A DNA stretch of 64,000 nucleotides, from the NCBI GenBank assembly GCA_022495995.1, contig JAFEMH010002500.1, positions 272,719-336,718 of the forward strand, given 5' to 3'. Positions 1-11,166 of this stretch are shown here, piece by piece. Below the pieces are notes generated by a model. The model saw only the letters and a program-made list of their open reading frames with translations. It was not told where the DNA came from and made no database searches. Each line of letters opens with the position of its first letter. Within the stretch, counting starts at the first letter, position 1. The position numbers were made by a program, and so were the translations under genes. The stretch comes from Adenophora triphylla var. japonica. Its lineage: Eukaryota; Streptophyta; Magnoliopsida; Asterales; Campanulaceae.

Positions 1-144
1 TCTCAAAAGATTCCAATCTTACTACTCACCCAATTTATCTTAATTTACGAATTTAAAGACATGATTGAACACAAAAAGCTAGCATAAATATTAAAAGCAT
101 CTAATATAATATTAAAAATAAATGCCTAGGGTCGGGTCGTTACA
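1..144 (-). repeat. Partial 3' LTR of the Ty3/gypsy element
   Basis: It matches 5837-5981 over its full visible length, with about one substitution and a one-base indel near the outer TG end. The rest of this LTR, about 2.6 kb, lies left of the window. The near identity of the LTRs argues for a recent insertion. Confidence 0.9.
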
Positions 145-160
145 CTCACTCCCTTAAAGA
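145..160 (-). other. Polypurine tract of the Ty3/gypsy element
   Basis: On the minus strand an AAGGGAGTGAG purine run directly abuts the LTR start TGTAACG. This is where plus-strand DNA synthesis is primed in LTR elements. Confidence 0.7.
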
Positions 161-1971
161 AAATTCGTCCCGAATTTGACTGCCGCTTACTATAAGGATC
201 ACATAGCAAAAGTTACCTTTCCCACATTCTAACTTAATACTTTCAATTAGGTTCTCAATGGCATGATTCTACTATACATTTCATAACCCTAACACTCTAG
301 GACTTCACTTCCCAATTAGTCTCTCCAATACTATGATTTTTCCAAGATTTTCCAATTTCATAAGTAATGTGATACTACAACTTAATATTCCGAGAATATC
401 ATACCATCATCACTAATCCGAATTTTCACGACCTCAAAGAAAGTATATTAAAATAAAAAGTATTACATCTTATGTTACCCAATACATTACGATATTTCAT
501 TTAAAACGTCAAATACTCGCAAGCCGCCCCAAGTCGGTCTATAAGTCAATTCACCAATCTTTTCTAAAACTTTAAATGGATTAACAACTTTAGCGCCAAT
601 TTACCTTAGACCTCGCTTCTCCAATTTCACCCCAACAAATTAGAGATCGATATTTTCTTCCCTAACAATGCCTCATACGGTTTTATCTTAATGCTAGAAT
701 GATAATCGTTATAATACGCAAACCCGCTAAGGTTAATTAAACTTCTCAAGTCGAAGGAAAATCCGTCACACAACACAACCTATTCTTCCGTAATTTGGGT
801 AGTCTTCAAATCTCTTCCTTTCGACTAACTAAATCCTCCAACTCTTAGGATCGGTAACAACTCTCAAAGGAAACTTCAAAAGATAAGGTTCCTATTTAAA
901 TGACGCAACACAAGTGTAGCTACTCCCGAGTAGAGGATAAGAAAATCCCACTTATCTAAGTTAAATTCCCCAAAGCACACATTATCACTTTCCCATTTCG
1001 CATAACACTACACCCCGATCTTCCTTTAAATATACACTTAAAATTTCACAAGATTCTCACGTCCACTAGGTAAGGTAAAGAGCCAACCTATTTTTCCATT
1101 ACTAACAATATGATTCATCCTTATTACATCCTACACCATTTATACTTCCTTTAGAGTCACTAAAGCAACGACTCTACAATTCTTAAGAATTTCTTAAATT
1201 TCTTTGGTAGTACTTGCTAACTCAAAGATCACGGACTCAACCTCACAAGATCCTTGGTAACATCCGAGTTTAAGACTATAGAACCCAAAATTTGTAATCC
1301 TCTCGAGCTAACTCATACTAGCTAAACTTTGCATACAAGGATTCTTCACAAGGAATAATTAACCCAATTCTCAAATTATTTTTACGATCTTCCCTAACCT
1401 TAATTAACAAAGAGATCATCAATTCTAATTACCCTAAAGCCATCAAAATAAGAATTACAATTCTCGCTTATCCTACTCGTAACCAACACACGAAATATAC
1501 CGACGGGAGCACATTTACCAATTACTCATAGCTAGCACATAAAATTTTGGAAAAGACTCCCTATGCAGTCTAGCATATACCAATTACTCTTCACATCTTA
1601 ATTCAAAACTTTCACCTTATATACCCACATGTAACCAGAATTTCACATTTAAGGTTCACCTATAACAAATACCAATATAAGCAATTTAGGCATGGAAAAA
1701 GGAGACTCACCTATTAGGATAGTCTATCATTATACAACAACTACTTAACCCTCCAGGTCAAGTATATCTCAAAATCATAAATTGATAATTATACTAATTC
1801 AACCGGCAATACATGCTCGCCCATAACCACATCACCATCGTGGTAAACCAAAGAAGGTTCGAGGTATTCTCTCATAAGAGCAGTAATCCTCTAACAATAA
1901 AACAAATTTTCAACAATGTATGTCACATATAAGCAAAATGGGATGCCAAATATAAATGATATGCAACAGAT
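161..1971 (-). pseudogene. Degenerate pol of the Ty3/gypsy element
   Basis: No open frame is left, but translated scraps still follow pol order on the minus strand. Around 1740-1860 a protease-like stretch reads VVxGEHVLPV...YDFEIYLTW, resembling the end of gypsy proteases. Around 640-720 an integrase C-terminal stretch reads YHSSIKIKPYEALLGKK, resembling the YHSSIxMAPYEALYGRK block of plant gypsy integrases. It is followed near 540-590 by a chromodomain-proximal FKVLEKIGELTYR. RT and RNase H are not recognisable and may be deleted. The copy cannot encode an enzyme. Confidence 0.65.
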
Positions 1972-2139
1972 CTATAAAACATGACCCCTAACCTTTCGAG
2001 ACAGGAATATACCTCTAGTGACCTCTCGAGGATCTATCTCTCCCGAACCCGAAACGCACACTCGACCACAGACCCTCTCTTTCGGTTCCCCTTTGTTATC
2101 TCTTTTGATACCACCTCTTTGACCCTTTGGACCGGCACC

Positions 2140-2784
2140 CGAAGCTAACCTCTCGACGAAATGCGTGACAATTTTTCTTGTAGTGCCCCGCTCCTCCACA
2201 ATTCAAACATTTCCCTTGCTTACTCCAACACCCGTCTTCGTGTGACCCATCTTCTTGCAATATTTACACATCATCCCATACCGTTTGGGTACCGGCCTAG
2301 ACGAAGAAGCTACCACAAGTTTCTCTCTCATCCTTCCCGAAGTTAAAGCTCTTGGCCGATCTCCAATGACTTTGGATCCTTGTCCTAGATACTTTGGCTT
2401 ATCTCCAATCTCACCTTCCAATTTCCCACTATTTTCCTCCATACCATTCTCGATCTTATAAGCTCTCTCTAAGATCTGTCGATAATTGGTGAAGCCATCA
2501 ATCCCAAATTTCTTCCTAAACTCAATCCTCAAACCTTTTATAAACCTATGAACTCTTTTCGCTTCATACGATACCAAATGAGGGCAACTTCTAGCTAATT
2601 CCTCAAACCCGATTACATACCGATTCACCGTCATGATCCCTTGTTCTAGTCCTAAGAATTCGACCTCCTTCTTGTCCCTTGTAACCATCGAAACGAAATA
2701 ATCCTCGAACCGTTTGGTGAAATTATCCCAAGTCTCGGGGCGTATGGTCCCGCCTCCCAACTTCCCTTCAATATTCGCCACCAC
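2140..2784 (-). pseudogene. Gag of the Ty3/gypsy element, frameshifted near the zinc knuckles
   Basis: A 193-residue open frame (2784-2203) carries the Ty3/gypsy Gag core: TWDNFTKRFEDYF, then EFLGLEQGIMTVNRYVIGFEELAR, then RFIKGLRIEFRKKF. The frame ends in a CCHC-type start (CKYCKKMGHTKTG). A one-base shift just after it continues into a second knuckle, CLNCGGAGHYKKNC, in another frame. Gag packages element RNA into particles in the cytoplasm. The expected N-terminal part (2790-3200) is not open. This is the best preserved coding piece of the element, but the shift marks it as a pseudogene. Confidence 0.75.
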
Positions 2785-3206
2785 CGATCGCCTAAACCTT
2801 CACATTTAAACACAAAGATACCTAACTTTCTCCTTGTTGGGACTTCCTATAACCTCAAAAATCCTATTCATTTCTCGCTAACCATTTTTCTCGCCTTTAA
2901 CGGGTTCGGACCTCCGTTAAAGCGCTGGGGTTCATCTTCACAAATCTTTCCAATCCATCACTTTGACATCCTTCATGTTGATTCTAACCGATCCTCTAGT
3001 CTCCATATCCCGTACAAACTTCCCGAATAATTTCATCATCCCTTCATTCTCGAATTTCACCTATATCCATATCTCCTTCAATTTCTAGAACCTTCCGCCG
3101 ATCATCCTTGCTTCCACCATTAGAACGAACTCCCGCATAAAACACTCGACGTCAATTTCCACACATTCCCCTTAGTTTAGACATCTACCCTTGACCTCTA
3201 AACTAA
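2785..3206 (-). other. Leader and decayed gag start
   Basis: This lies between the primer site and the readable gag frame. No continuous frame is seen. It probably holds the untranslated leader and the eroded N-terminal part of gag. Confidence 0.4.
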
Positions 3207-3222
3207 GCTTTGATATTAACCG
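3207..3222 (-). other. Primer binding site (initiator-Met type, degenerate)
   Basis: On the minus strand the sequence after the LTR end reads TTAATATCAAAGC, a worn form of TGGTATCAGAGC, which is complementary to the 3' end of initiator tRNA-Met. Confidence 0.55.
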
Positions 3223-5981
3223 TGAGCACCCCAACCCGGACCTAACACGTGTCCCGAGCTAAGGAGCTCAAACTAAGAAAACCATCTCAATTTTTAAAAC
3301 ATTTATTTGCCTTTAAAAGAAAACCACCTTTCAAACTTACAATTTTAAAATCAATTAGTAATATCTCTACTTAGAGGAAATCCAACCATAACTTTAATAA
3401 ACCGATATCTCGATCAAATACATTGGAAACCTTAATTAACATCTCGTTTAACAAAAGGGTTTTCCATACAAAATATAAAAGAGGAATACTTAACAAATAC
3501 TCCTAACAACCCACTCCTATACTAAACTTGTCAAGCCCCAAAAGCAAAGTCCACAATGATACCCCGACCTCACCGGTTCGGTTCACCTCTCGGAATCTAA
3601 AACAAGAAAGGGAGAGGGGTGAGAATAAATCTCAATGAGCTATTATGGATGCAAAGAAGATGCCATACAAGATGCAACACGTAGCATGGCAACACTTAAC
3701 ACATTATGAAAGCGGTAAACACCTTACGTTACCTCATTTTACCTTTTCCCGTCCGAACAATAAGTCGTACAACGTGGGAGTAAAACTCCACTCTTTGGTG
3801 AACCGCCCTACGCACATTCACCGCTTATAGGTCTCATACCCCAGTAGATCCATATAAGAAAAACAGGATACATATATGACCCCTATATTTAGAGTATCAT
3901 ATACTATCATCGCCATGCAGAGAGCCGTTGGCTTCATACGAGCATTCCCTGGTTTCTCCTAATCGCGGCAAGATGTAAAGGCTACTTATCGCTCAGCACA
4001 AGAGCTTGCATGCCCCCATCCCGTGGCCACAGAGTGGGAAGGGTCACCGGTATGACGAACCTTCAATCACTTATTGAACAAATCAATAATTGATTGAAAT
4101 CCATCATACTCCCTTTAGAACATAAACACGCTCAAGCACATAATAGATACTCGAGATAATCCACAAAACGGGATAACAATATAATAACATGGTAATGTAT
4201 ACTCATGCTAAACCGAACCATAGTACAACAATTCATGTAATACACAATGCATAATATCACCAATGCATATGAACTCAATTAAGGTAACAATATAACCACA
4301 TAATCCACACCGGATACAATACAATCATGTACCAATTAATCCACACCGGATACAACACAAAAACTTGCCAAATAATCCATACTTAGGGTATTAAGGTATA
4401 CACCAAATTCAATGATTCCACAAATTGGGATAATAATGCCACAAGGAGATACATGCCCATTACCAATTAGTTCAATAGTGAAACCTATGGCTTCTACACC
4501 ATTGCAACTATTCACTAAAGATAGGGAGTGAGGCTACTATATATCATAAACCACTCTTACATAGTCATTATACGACCTTGAATAACATTAATTAAAGTTC
4601 AAGTTCTATTTCCCAAATTGGGACTATTTTGGTGAAGTCACAAATCAAACCTATCAACCATTTTCGGGCAATATTTAAACTACTTCCACAATTCCATTTT
4701 GATCACTTAAGATGTCATTGAGTAGCCAAAGTATTCTACTTTAATCTAGGTTAAAGAGATTTCATTTTGGTTCGAGTTTGATTAGGTTTGAGCAGCCTCT
4801 AAAATTGATACTTTGAAACTGTGCCAGTGGCACGACTCGTCCCCTGTGGCACGACTCGTGCCCTCGACCTTCCCCGAATCCGGCGTCCCCAAGAAGGCAC
4901 GACTTCCCTTTATCCCTAGTCACGACTCGTCCCCATCCAAGGCACGACTCGTGCCACAGGCACGACTCGTGCCCCGAACCCGTAATCTGTAATGTAATAA
5001 AATCCTTTAGTAACCCTAACCAAAATTGTCCCAAACTGATTTTCCCTTGTTTGTGAACTTATAAGGACTTCCTAAACTTCATACACATTATACTAAGTCA
5101 TTTAAACCCCAAGATAACCTAACCCAAATCAATTACCACTTAATTTCCAACCCATTTTACTTCCATTTTTCATGATTTACCATCTTAATCCAACTCCACA
5201 CATTTTCTTACACTCTTAATCATTTCTTATGAACAACAACAATATTCCATAACATTAACTAATTACTCAACTCCAAGAAGACTTCCAAGACATGTAACAA
5301 CCATTACAACATCAAGAACAACAATGGATAGTTCATGAGCACATAAATGAAAAGAGGTCATAACAACTCACCTTTGGATTTTATAAGGAAATGTTGATCC
5401 TTCTAGCTAGATGACTTCCTCTAGGTGATCCAATTCCAATGGTGCTCCTAGACTTGATTTTTGGTGAAGAAATGCTTGACTTCAAGGCTTGGGCAAAGAG
5501 GACTTCAATGGAGGTTCTCTCTATTTTCTCTAGGTTGAAGAAGAAGGATGAATGAAGGAGAAGGAGGTAATGTGAGGAGGGTAAAGGAGGGGGGGGAGGG
5601 GCCGGATATGGGGGGAGTAAGAGGAGGGGATGGAGGTGCCACTTGGCATGCTAGGAAGGAGCAAGACCAATGGCCCCCCCCTTCAAGAACTTTAAAAATC
5701 CATGGCTTTCATCCTTTTTAATTTAAAATAAATCCTTAACCCAAAATTCATCCTACTCAAATAACCTCCTTGCACTATTTATCTTATTTCCCTTTTTATT
5801 ATTTCCCCAAATTTCTTTATTTAATATCCAATAAATTCTCAAAAGATTCCAATCTTACTACTCACCCAATTTATCTTAATTTACGAATTTAAAGACATGA
5901 TTGAACACAAAAAGCTAGCATAAATATTAAAAGCATCTAATATAATATTAAAAATAAATGCCTAGGGTTGGGGTCGTTACA
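3223..5981 (-). repeat. 5' LTR of the Ty3/gypsy element, about 2.76 kb
   Basis: The left edge is set by the primer site (plus-strand TGAGCACC at 3223), the right edge by TTACA at 5980-5981 where copia coding sequence resumes. It has no coding content. A minus-strand TATA-like TTATAAAATCC is seen near 5370-5390. A cluster of near-palindromic CpG-rich 15-mers lies at 4829-4973. A poly-G/GA-rich tract is at 5580-5640. Confidence 0.8.
4829..4973. repeat. Cluster of GGCACGACTCGTGCC palindromes in the LTR
   Basis: Three exact copies of GGCACGACTCGTGCC (4848-4862, 4941-4955, 4959-4973), plus partial copies at 4829-4840, about 4895 and 4920-4930. Each copy is a perfect 7-bp inverted repeat around one base. 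The GC-rich block stands out in an AT-rich LTR. Confidence 0.85.
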
Positions 5982-6277
5982 GATGCCGTCCTTCTGATAA
6001 GAGAAGAGCGAATAGTTTGAGTACGATTGAAAAAAATCGTACTTATTCAATGTAGCAGATAGCTTTGCAAACCAGCAACGAGGCGCCTGACGGAGCCCAT
6101 ACAATGACTTTCGGAGCTTACATACTTTGCCAGACATATGGGTTGATACCCCAAGGGAAGCTTCATATATACCTCCTCACTTAGATCTCCATCTAAGAAG
6201 GCACTGTGAACATCCATTTGATGAAGTTCCCAACCATGGGCCGCAACAATAGCCAAGAATACTCGTACCGTAACCAT
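5982..6277 (-). pseudogene. Copia reverse transcriptase, N-terminal part
   Basis: Two overlapping frames give the copia RT hallmarks [23 protein letters not shown] and [13 protein letters not shown], the latter followed by [11 protein letters not shown] shift separates the two blocks. The catalytic YVDD box is absent because the gypsy element interrupts the frame at 5981, just before it would appear. RT makes cDNA from the element RNA; this copy cannot. Confidence 0.85.
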
Positions 6278-7059
6278 TTTGACAGTTGGAGCAAAGTTTC
6301 TCTGTACTCTATGCCTTCACTTGACGTTTACCCAGAATCACCAATCGTGCCTTGTATCGTTCTACCGTCATTCTGCCTTATATTTGATTTTATATACCCA
6401 TTTGTTCCCAATAACCCTATTAATAATAGGAGCATCCACCAGATCACATGTCCTACTCTAATCTAGAGCATCAAGCTCATTGCTCATGGCTTCCCTCCAC
6501 TCTTCCGACTGTACATCCTCCGCAAAGTTTCTAGGCTCAACACCTGTATCAGTTGCAGCCAGAAAATAACGATGTGCAGAAGAGAATTTAGTGCAATTGA
6601 CAAAATGTGATAAAGAATATCAAGTACCTGAAGAATTTTTTGGAGAGAGTGAATTGGACGAGGGGCTAGCTCGTATAATGTGTGTATGAGATGTGATTAA
6701 ATCATACTCGGTGCTTGTATATCGTGAAGAGGGAACCTTTGTCTATTTTCCTCTGCCCAAATTATCAGATGCCTCCTCTATAGTAGGTGCATGCGCTTTG
6801 CTTAGAACAGATTCAGTGTGAGGTGCCTGAGTTAAAGCTACAGGCGCCCCATCATGCTCAAGGGGCTCCTCATCATGCTTAAGGGGTGCCCCGTCATGCT
6901 TAAGGGGAGCTTCAACGGGAATTTCAACTTCTGCGCCTCACTCAGAAGCACCAGTATCGCCAATAACCGTCTCATCACCAGGATTATAAAAAATATAGTC
7001 AGGACCAATAACCTCTTCATGTGGACTATCACTTTGACCAAGGAAGGGGAATTTGGATT
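6278..7059 (-). pseudogene. Copia integrase-RT linker region
   Basis: This lies between integrase and RT of the same element and has no long frame. A short direct repeat sits at 6847-6910, three copies of a 21-bp unit containing CATCATGCT and AAGGGG. It is likely the fast-evolving pol linker. Confidence 0.45.
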
Positions 7060-8053
7060 CTATAAAAACAAAATCACGGGAGACAAGTGTTTTGTTTCCC
7101 TAAAGATCATAAAATAACCATCTTTTCTTGCCAAAAAGGTAACCCAAGAAAGCACACTTTCGACTAGCAAATTTATCATTATCATGATGTGAATAATGGG
7201 CATAACAGAGAGAACCAAAAACACTAATGTATTTATAAGTGGGTGCTCTACCAAAAATGATTTCATACGGAGTTTTTCCATACAATAATTTTGAGAGAGT
7301 ACGATTAATCAAATAGCCGGCCGTCAAAACACACTCACCCCATTATCTAATTGGCAATCTAGCTTAAAACCCTAAGGCCCGTGCTACATTCAAAATGTGA
7401 CGTTGCTTTCTTTCTACTCTCCCATTTTGTTTTGAAGTGCGAATACATGTGGTGTGAAACACAATTCCGTTTTCAGCAAAGTATTTTTCAAGACATGTGA
7501 ATTATTTCCCATTGTTACACCGCACCATTTTGACACGTTTATTAAACTAGCGCTCAACCATGGCAAGATAATTTTTCAAAGTGTGAGGCGCATCACTTTT
7601 TGCGTTTATCAAATATACTCACACAACGCGAGAGCAGTCATCCATAATAGTTAAAAAATAAGTTGCTACACACAAAGCAGATGTCCGATTATCACCCCAA
7701 ATATCAGCATGAGTTAAATAAAAAATCCCTTCAGAATTGATCTCATTAGGCAAAAACTTATCTTTAGTTTGTTTGGCTTTGCAAAAAATTTCACAAACAT
7801 CTTTATTAGCACTATTCCGACTAACAAAAAGAAGTAAACTAACTACTTTACTTGATGGATGTCCTAACCACTAATGCCATAAGTCATGCTTTGCAAATTC
7901 CTTAGCGATGCAGACTCGTGCTTCGGTAGACTTTCTCAAGTAGTAAAGCCCCTCGCTTTGTTCACCCGCACCAATCAACGTCTTCGAGGTTCGGTCCTGT
8001 ATTACACAAAGTTTTTCAGAAAATTGCAAAAAATTATTTGAGTCACAAAGCAA
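7060..8053 (-). pseudogene. Copia pre-integrase and integrase domains
   Basis: Minus-strand scraps in order: a GAG-pre-integrase-like region (GLYYLRKSTEA then LGHPSSKVVS, 8053-7830), the core block THADIWG near 7715, DDCSRVV, then HTTCIRTSKQNGRVERK near 7440, and the C-terminal block GYLINRTLSKLLYGKTPYE...FGSLCYAH...ASRKCAFLGY (7320-7100). Integrase inserts cDNA into the genome. Here the second catalytic position reads RCNNGK instead of the family's R-S-D-N-G, so the Asp is replaced by Asn, and a stop follows two codons later. Several more stops and shifts confirm a dead copy. Confidence 0.8.
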
Positions 8054-8416
8054 CTAAGAGATAGACATCAGATTGCAATTGAATGACGGAGCATATAACA
8101 CATTTTGTAGAACAAGTTTAGGCCCAACTTTAACATCGCCTTCTTTTGTGGCAATGATGTGATTCCCATTAGACTGTCCTACTCGACTGGATTCAATGTT
8201 GTGAACGTTGCCAAGCAATGCAAGGTTTCCTATTATATGTCGATTAGCCCCGCTATCCACTAGCCAAGGCTTATCATTCATCTTACCATTCATGCGCTCA
8301 TTACTTTTGACGTTGGCCTGGACCATGGCTTTGAAGCTGTTCCACTGTTCACTTGTGATTCCCAAGAGTTGAGCGCGCTCTGCATCTGTCATCTTTACGC
8401 CACCATCATCATTCAC
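8054..8416 (-). pseudogene. Copia aspartic protease
   Basis: A 120-residue frame carries PWLVDSGANRHIIG (active-site D-S-G about residue 54) and ends in VLYAPSFNCNLMSIS, the usual protease-to-pre-integrase junction. The protease cuts the Gag-Pol polyprotein inside the particle. The frame stops right after this block, so it is disconnected from integrase. Confidence 0.8.
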
Positions 8417-9277
8417 TTGTATAGTGTTGGCTCGAGCGCTGAAAGACTCGCGCCCTCTTGCTCCTCCTGCGGTTGCCGTGGCATTCTTCCCTTTCTTCCC
8501 CTTTCCATTTCATAAGGATTGCTCGCTCCACCATTTTGGATATCCCACAAGCTTGAACAAGAGTCGGCTTCGTGTCCCTTTTTCTTGCAATGTTCACAAG
8601 TAACATTCTTATCTCTTTGCGCTCTCCCCTGAATTTCGGACCTCAGTGTTGGCGCACACCACAAACCTCATAGGTTCTGAGTACTCCTCTCTTGAACTCC
8701 CCTTAGACACGCTCCTCTCTCACTACCATTAAATAGCTCTGAGTTCAGAATATTTGATTTTACATTCTCGAACTTAGGTATCTCGGGTCCCATAACAAAC
8801 TGATGCACTCGCTCCCCCTCCATTCGCTGAGTGAGCCTCAAGTTGATCTCACATTTGCATCATGTGCAAGAACACGCCAAAACCTTGTCATAGTCATTCA
8901 ATTTATCCCACAACTTCTTAATCCGACCATAGTAAGTAGCCACACTCTCGTTCGTCTGTTGCTTACAATTGACTAGGTCACACTTAATTTATTGCACCCT
9001 CGGCCCATTGCCAATCGAGAATCTCTGCTCCAAGTCGTCCCACAAAATTCTTGCCTCCTCCACGTAAGACATTGTGGATCGAAGATTTAGTTCAATGGTG
9101 TTGAAGATCCATGACACCACCATTGAGTTCACCATTCGCCAAAACTCTAGTTCGTCCGCCTTTGTCGAACAATCAATCGTTCCATTGATGAACCCGATTT
9201 TCATTTTGGCTCTCAACGAACCCTTGAAAACACGAGTCCATGGTTCCTGCGCTCCTCCAATCGCGCTTAGAAACTAG
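8409..9277 (-). pseudogene. Copia Gag
   Basis: The N-terminal block WTRVFKGSLRAKMKIGFINGTI, then VVSWIFNTIELNLRSTMSYVE and ILWDDLEQRFSIGNGPR (9240-8989), matches the UBN2-type Gag of copia elements. The C-terminal part holds one CCHC knuckle, CEHCKKKGHEADSC, near 8600-8560. Frames change between the blocks (8664 and 8606), so it is not translatable as one protein. The extreme N-terminus is missing at about 9277. Confidence 0.75.
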
Positions 9278-9802
9278 ACTTACGAGGTCGTTAAATGCAC
9301 GAAAAAATAAATTTGATAAATATACGGATAAATAAATTTAATAAATGTACAGACAAATAAAATTGACAAATTGATTAAAAAATAATAATAAAAAAGTTTT
9401 AGTAAGAGAATAATACTTAAAAAAAATATAATAGATTCTCCGAAAAAAATCCTTAGGCACAACTTTTGTAATTTCATTAGTAAGGTTTTCCCTTTTCTTT
9501 TCATTGCATTTTAATGTCTCACATAAATCACATAATATGTTTAATAATGAGATGATATAAATATAGTTATTTTACATAATTACATAAATCAAAATACAAT
9601 ACACCTAATGAAATAAGATAAGATTGATAATATTTATTATTTGATGTTATTTGGTTTGAGTTTTTAAAATTGGAGATTATTTTTAATTTTATATACACCA
9701 TTTGAACCGTAATTACGATTGTTTTTCAACTAAATTTTAGTTTGTAATAGTTACTATTGCTTTATTTATAATTATATAATTAATGTTTTAACTAAATAAA
9801 GT
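9278..9802. other. AT-rich spacer between copia remnant and LINE
   Basis: No coding signal. The first ~110 bases (GTTAAATGCACGA then repeated AAATAAATTTGAT-like words) resemble 14140-14200, so a short dispersed repeat may be shared. Nothing else is recognised. Confidence 0.4.
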
Positions 9803-9944
9803 ATGCAAAGGTTGCTAGGTCGTCGCCCGAAAGCGACGCGCAATCTCTTCGCCAGGGGGTGGTGTCAAATATGCAAGTGTTCCCGCATTGCGGACGAGTG
9901 CGGGTAAAGAAGCTAGTCCATGGTATGTGTAAGGGTAGTGGGAT

Positions 9945-11166
9945 GCGCTTTAGAACTTGAAATATTGGATCCTTGACAGGGAGATCTGCAGAGGTGGTGG
10001 AAGTTATGAGGAGGAGGAAGATTCACATAATGTGTCTACAGGAAACTAAGTGGATTGGAGAGAAAGCAAAAGAAATATCGCCTTGAGGTTTTAAGCTTTG
10101 GTACTCAGAAAAGGATAATGGTAGAAATGGAGTGGGTATCATTATTGATAAGGAGTATATTAATGATGTGGTGGAAGTGTACAGGAAGAGTGATCGAATT
10201 ATGGGCATTAAACTGGTGATACGTGATGAGATTATAACTATTATTTCCGTTTACGCACCACAAGTAGGGTTAGATGCATCTATTAAACAAGTGTTCTGGG
10301 AAGATTTGGAGGAGGTAGTACAACGAGTACCTAGTGGTGAGAAATTAGTGATTGGTGGTGATCTGAACGGGCATGTGGGATCTAGTCGACATGGCTTTGA
10401 GAGCATACATGGAGGTTTTGGTTTTGGGGAGAGGAATGAAGCAGGAAATAGTATCCTAGACTTTGTGTTGGCATATGACTTGAGTATAATGAACACTTGG
10501 TTCAAGAAGAGAGAATCTCACTTGGTGTCCTATAGGATTGAAGGTAATGCGAGTCAGATTGACTTCTTCTTAGTAAGAAATCCTTGTAGAAAGAGTTATA
10601 CAGATTGCAAGGTTATTTCGGGTGAGAGCACAGCAACTCAACATAGACTGGTGGTACTTGATTTTCGAAGTAAGAGAATTTCGAGGAAGAGAAAACCACA
10701 TGTAGACCCTAGAATCAAGTGGTGGAGACTTCAAGGGGAGAATCAACCGAAATTTGTAGCTAAGATGGTCGATACCGGTATTTGGTTGGATAATATGGAG
10801 GATATGGATATAGATTCGACTTGGACTAAGATGGTACATACCATAAAGGAGGTGGCGAAAGAAGTCCTTGGAGAATCTAGAGGAAATGAGCCACCAAGTA
10901 AGGACACATCATGGTGGAACGAGGAAGTAAAACAAGCAATAAAGGGCAAGCGAGAATGCTACAAATTATTGGGGAAATGTAGGAGCGACAAGAACTATGA
11001 GAAGTATAAGGAAGCTAGAAGAGATGCTAAGAAAGCAGTAAGAGACGCAAGAGCAAAGGTGAATCAGAAACTTTATGATAAGTTGGATACAAAAGAAGGG
11101 GAAAATGACATCTACAGACTCGCTCGTATGAGGGATAAGAGGACACGAGATATTGGGACGGTTTAA
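9945..11166 (+). pseudogene. LINE apurinic endonuclease domain
   Basis: An open frame from 10132 to 11166 gives GVGIIIDKEY, ITIISVYAPQVG, IGGDLNGHVG and SQIDFFLVR, all blocks of the EEP/exonuclease III-like endonuclease. Upstream in the same frame the start of the domain is readable (NIGSLTGRSAEVVEVM then IMCLQETKW, 9955-10050) but holds two stops, one of which replaces the usual Trp before NIGSL. The domain nicks target DNA to prime reverse transcription. The 3' part (10680-11166) is the Lys/Arg-rich linker to RT. Confidence 0.85.

Larger units (their letters stand above)
1..5981 (-). mobile_element. Ty3/gypsy LTR retrotransposon (chromovirus-like), left end cut by window
   Basis: The first 144 bases recur almost unchanged at 5837-5981, so these are the ends of two LTRs of one element. 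Read on the minus strand the LTR starts TGTAACG and ends in CA. A degenerate initiator-Met primer site follows the right LTR and a polypurine tract precedes the left one. Gag and pol remnants lie between, all on the minus strand. The internal region is only about 3.1 kb, against roughly 5 kb for an autonomous element, and has no intact pol. The right edge interrupts a copia reverse transcriptase, so this is the younger insertion. The lineage assignment (chromovirus such as Tekay) rests on the long LTRs and pol-end sequence and is inference. Confidence 0.85.
5982..9277 (-). mobile_element. Ty1/copia retrotransposon, truncated and decayed
   Basis: Going down from 9277 the minus strand gives Gag, protease, integrase and the first third of reverse transcriptase, which is copia order (integrase before RT). 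The element is cut at 5981 by the gypsy insertion; the rest of RT, RNase H and the 3' LTR would lie beyond the window's left edge. No 5' LTR is recognised right of 9277. Every domain is broken by stops or frameshifts. Confidence 0.85.
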
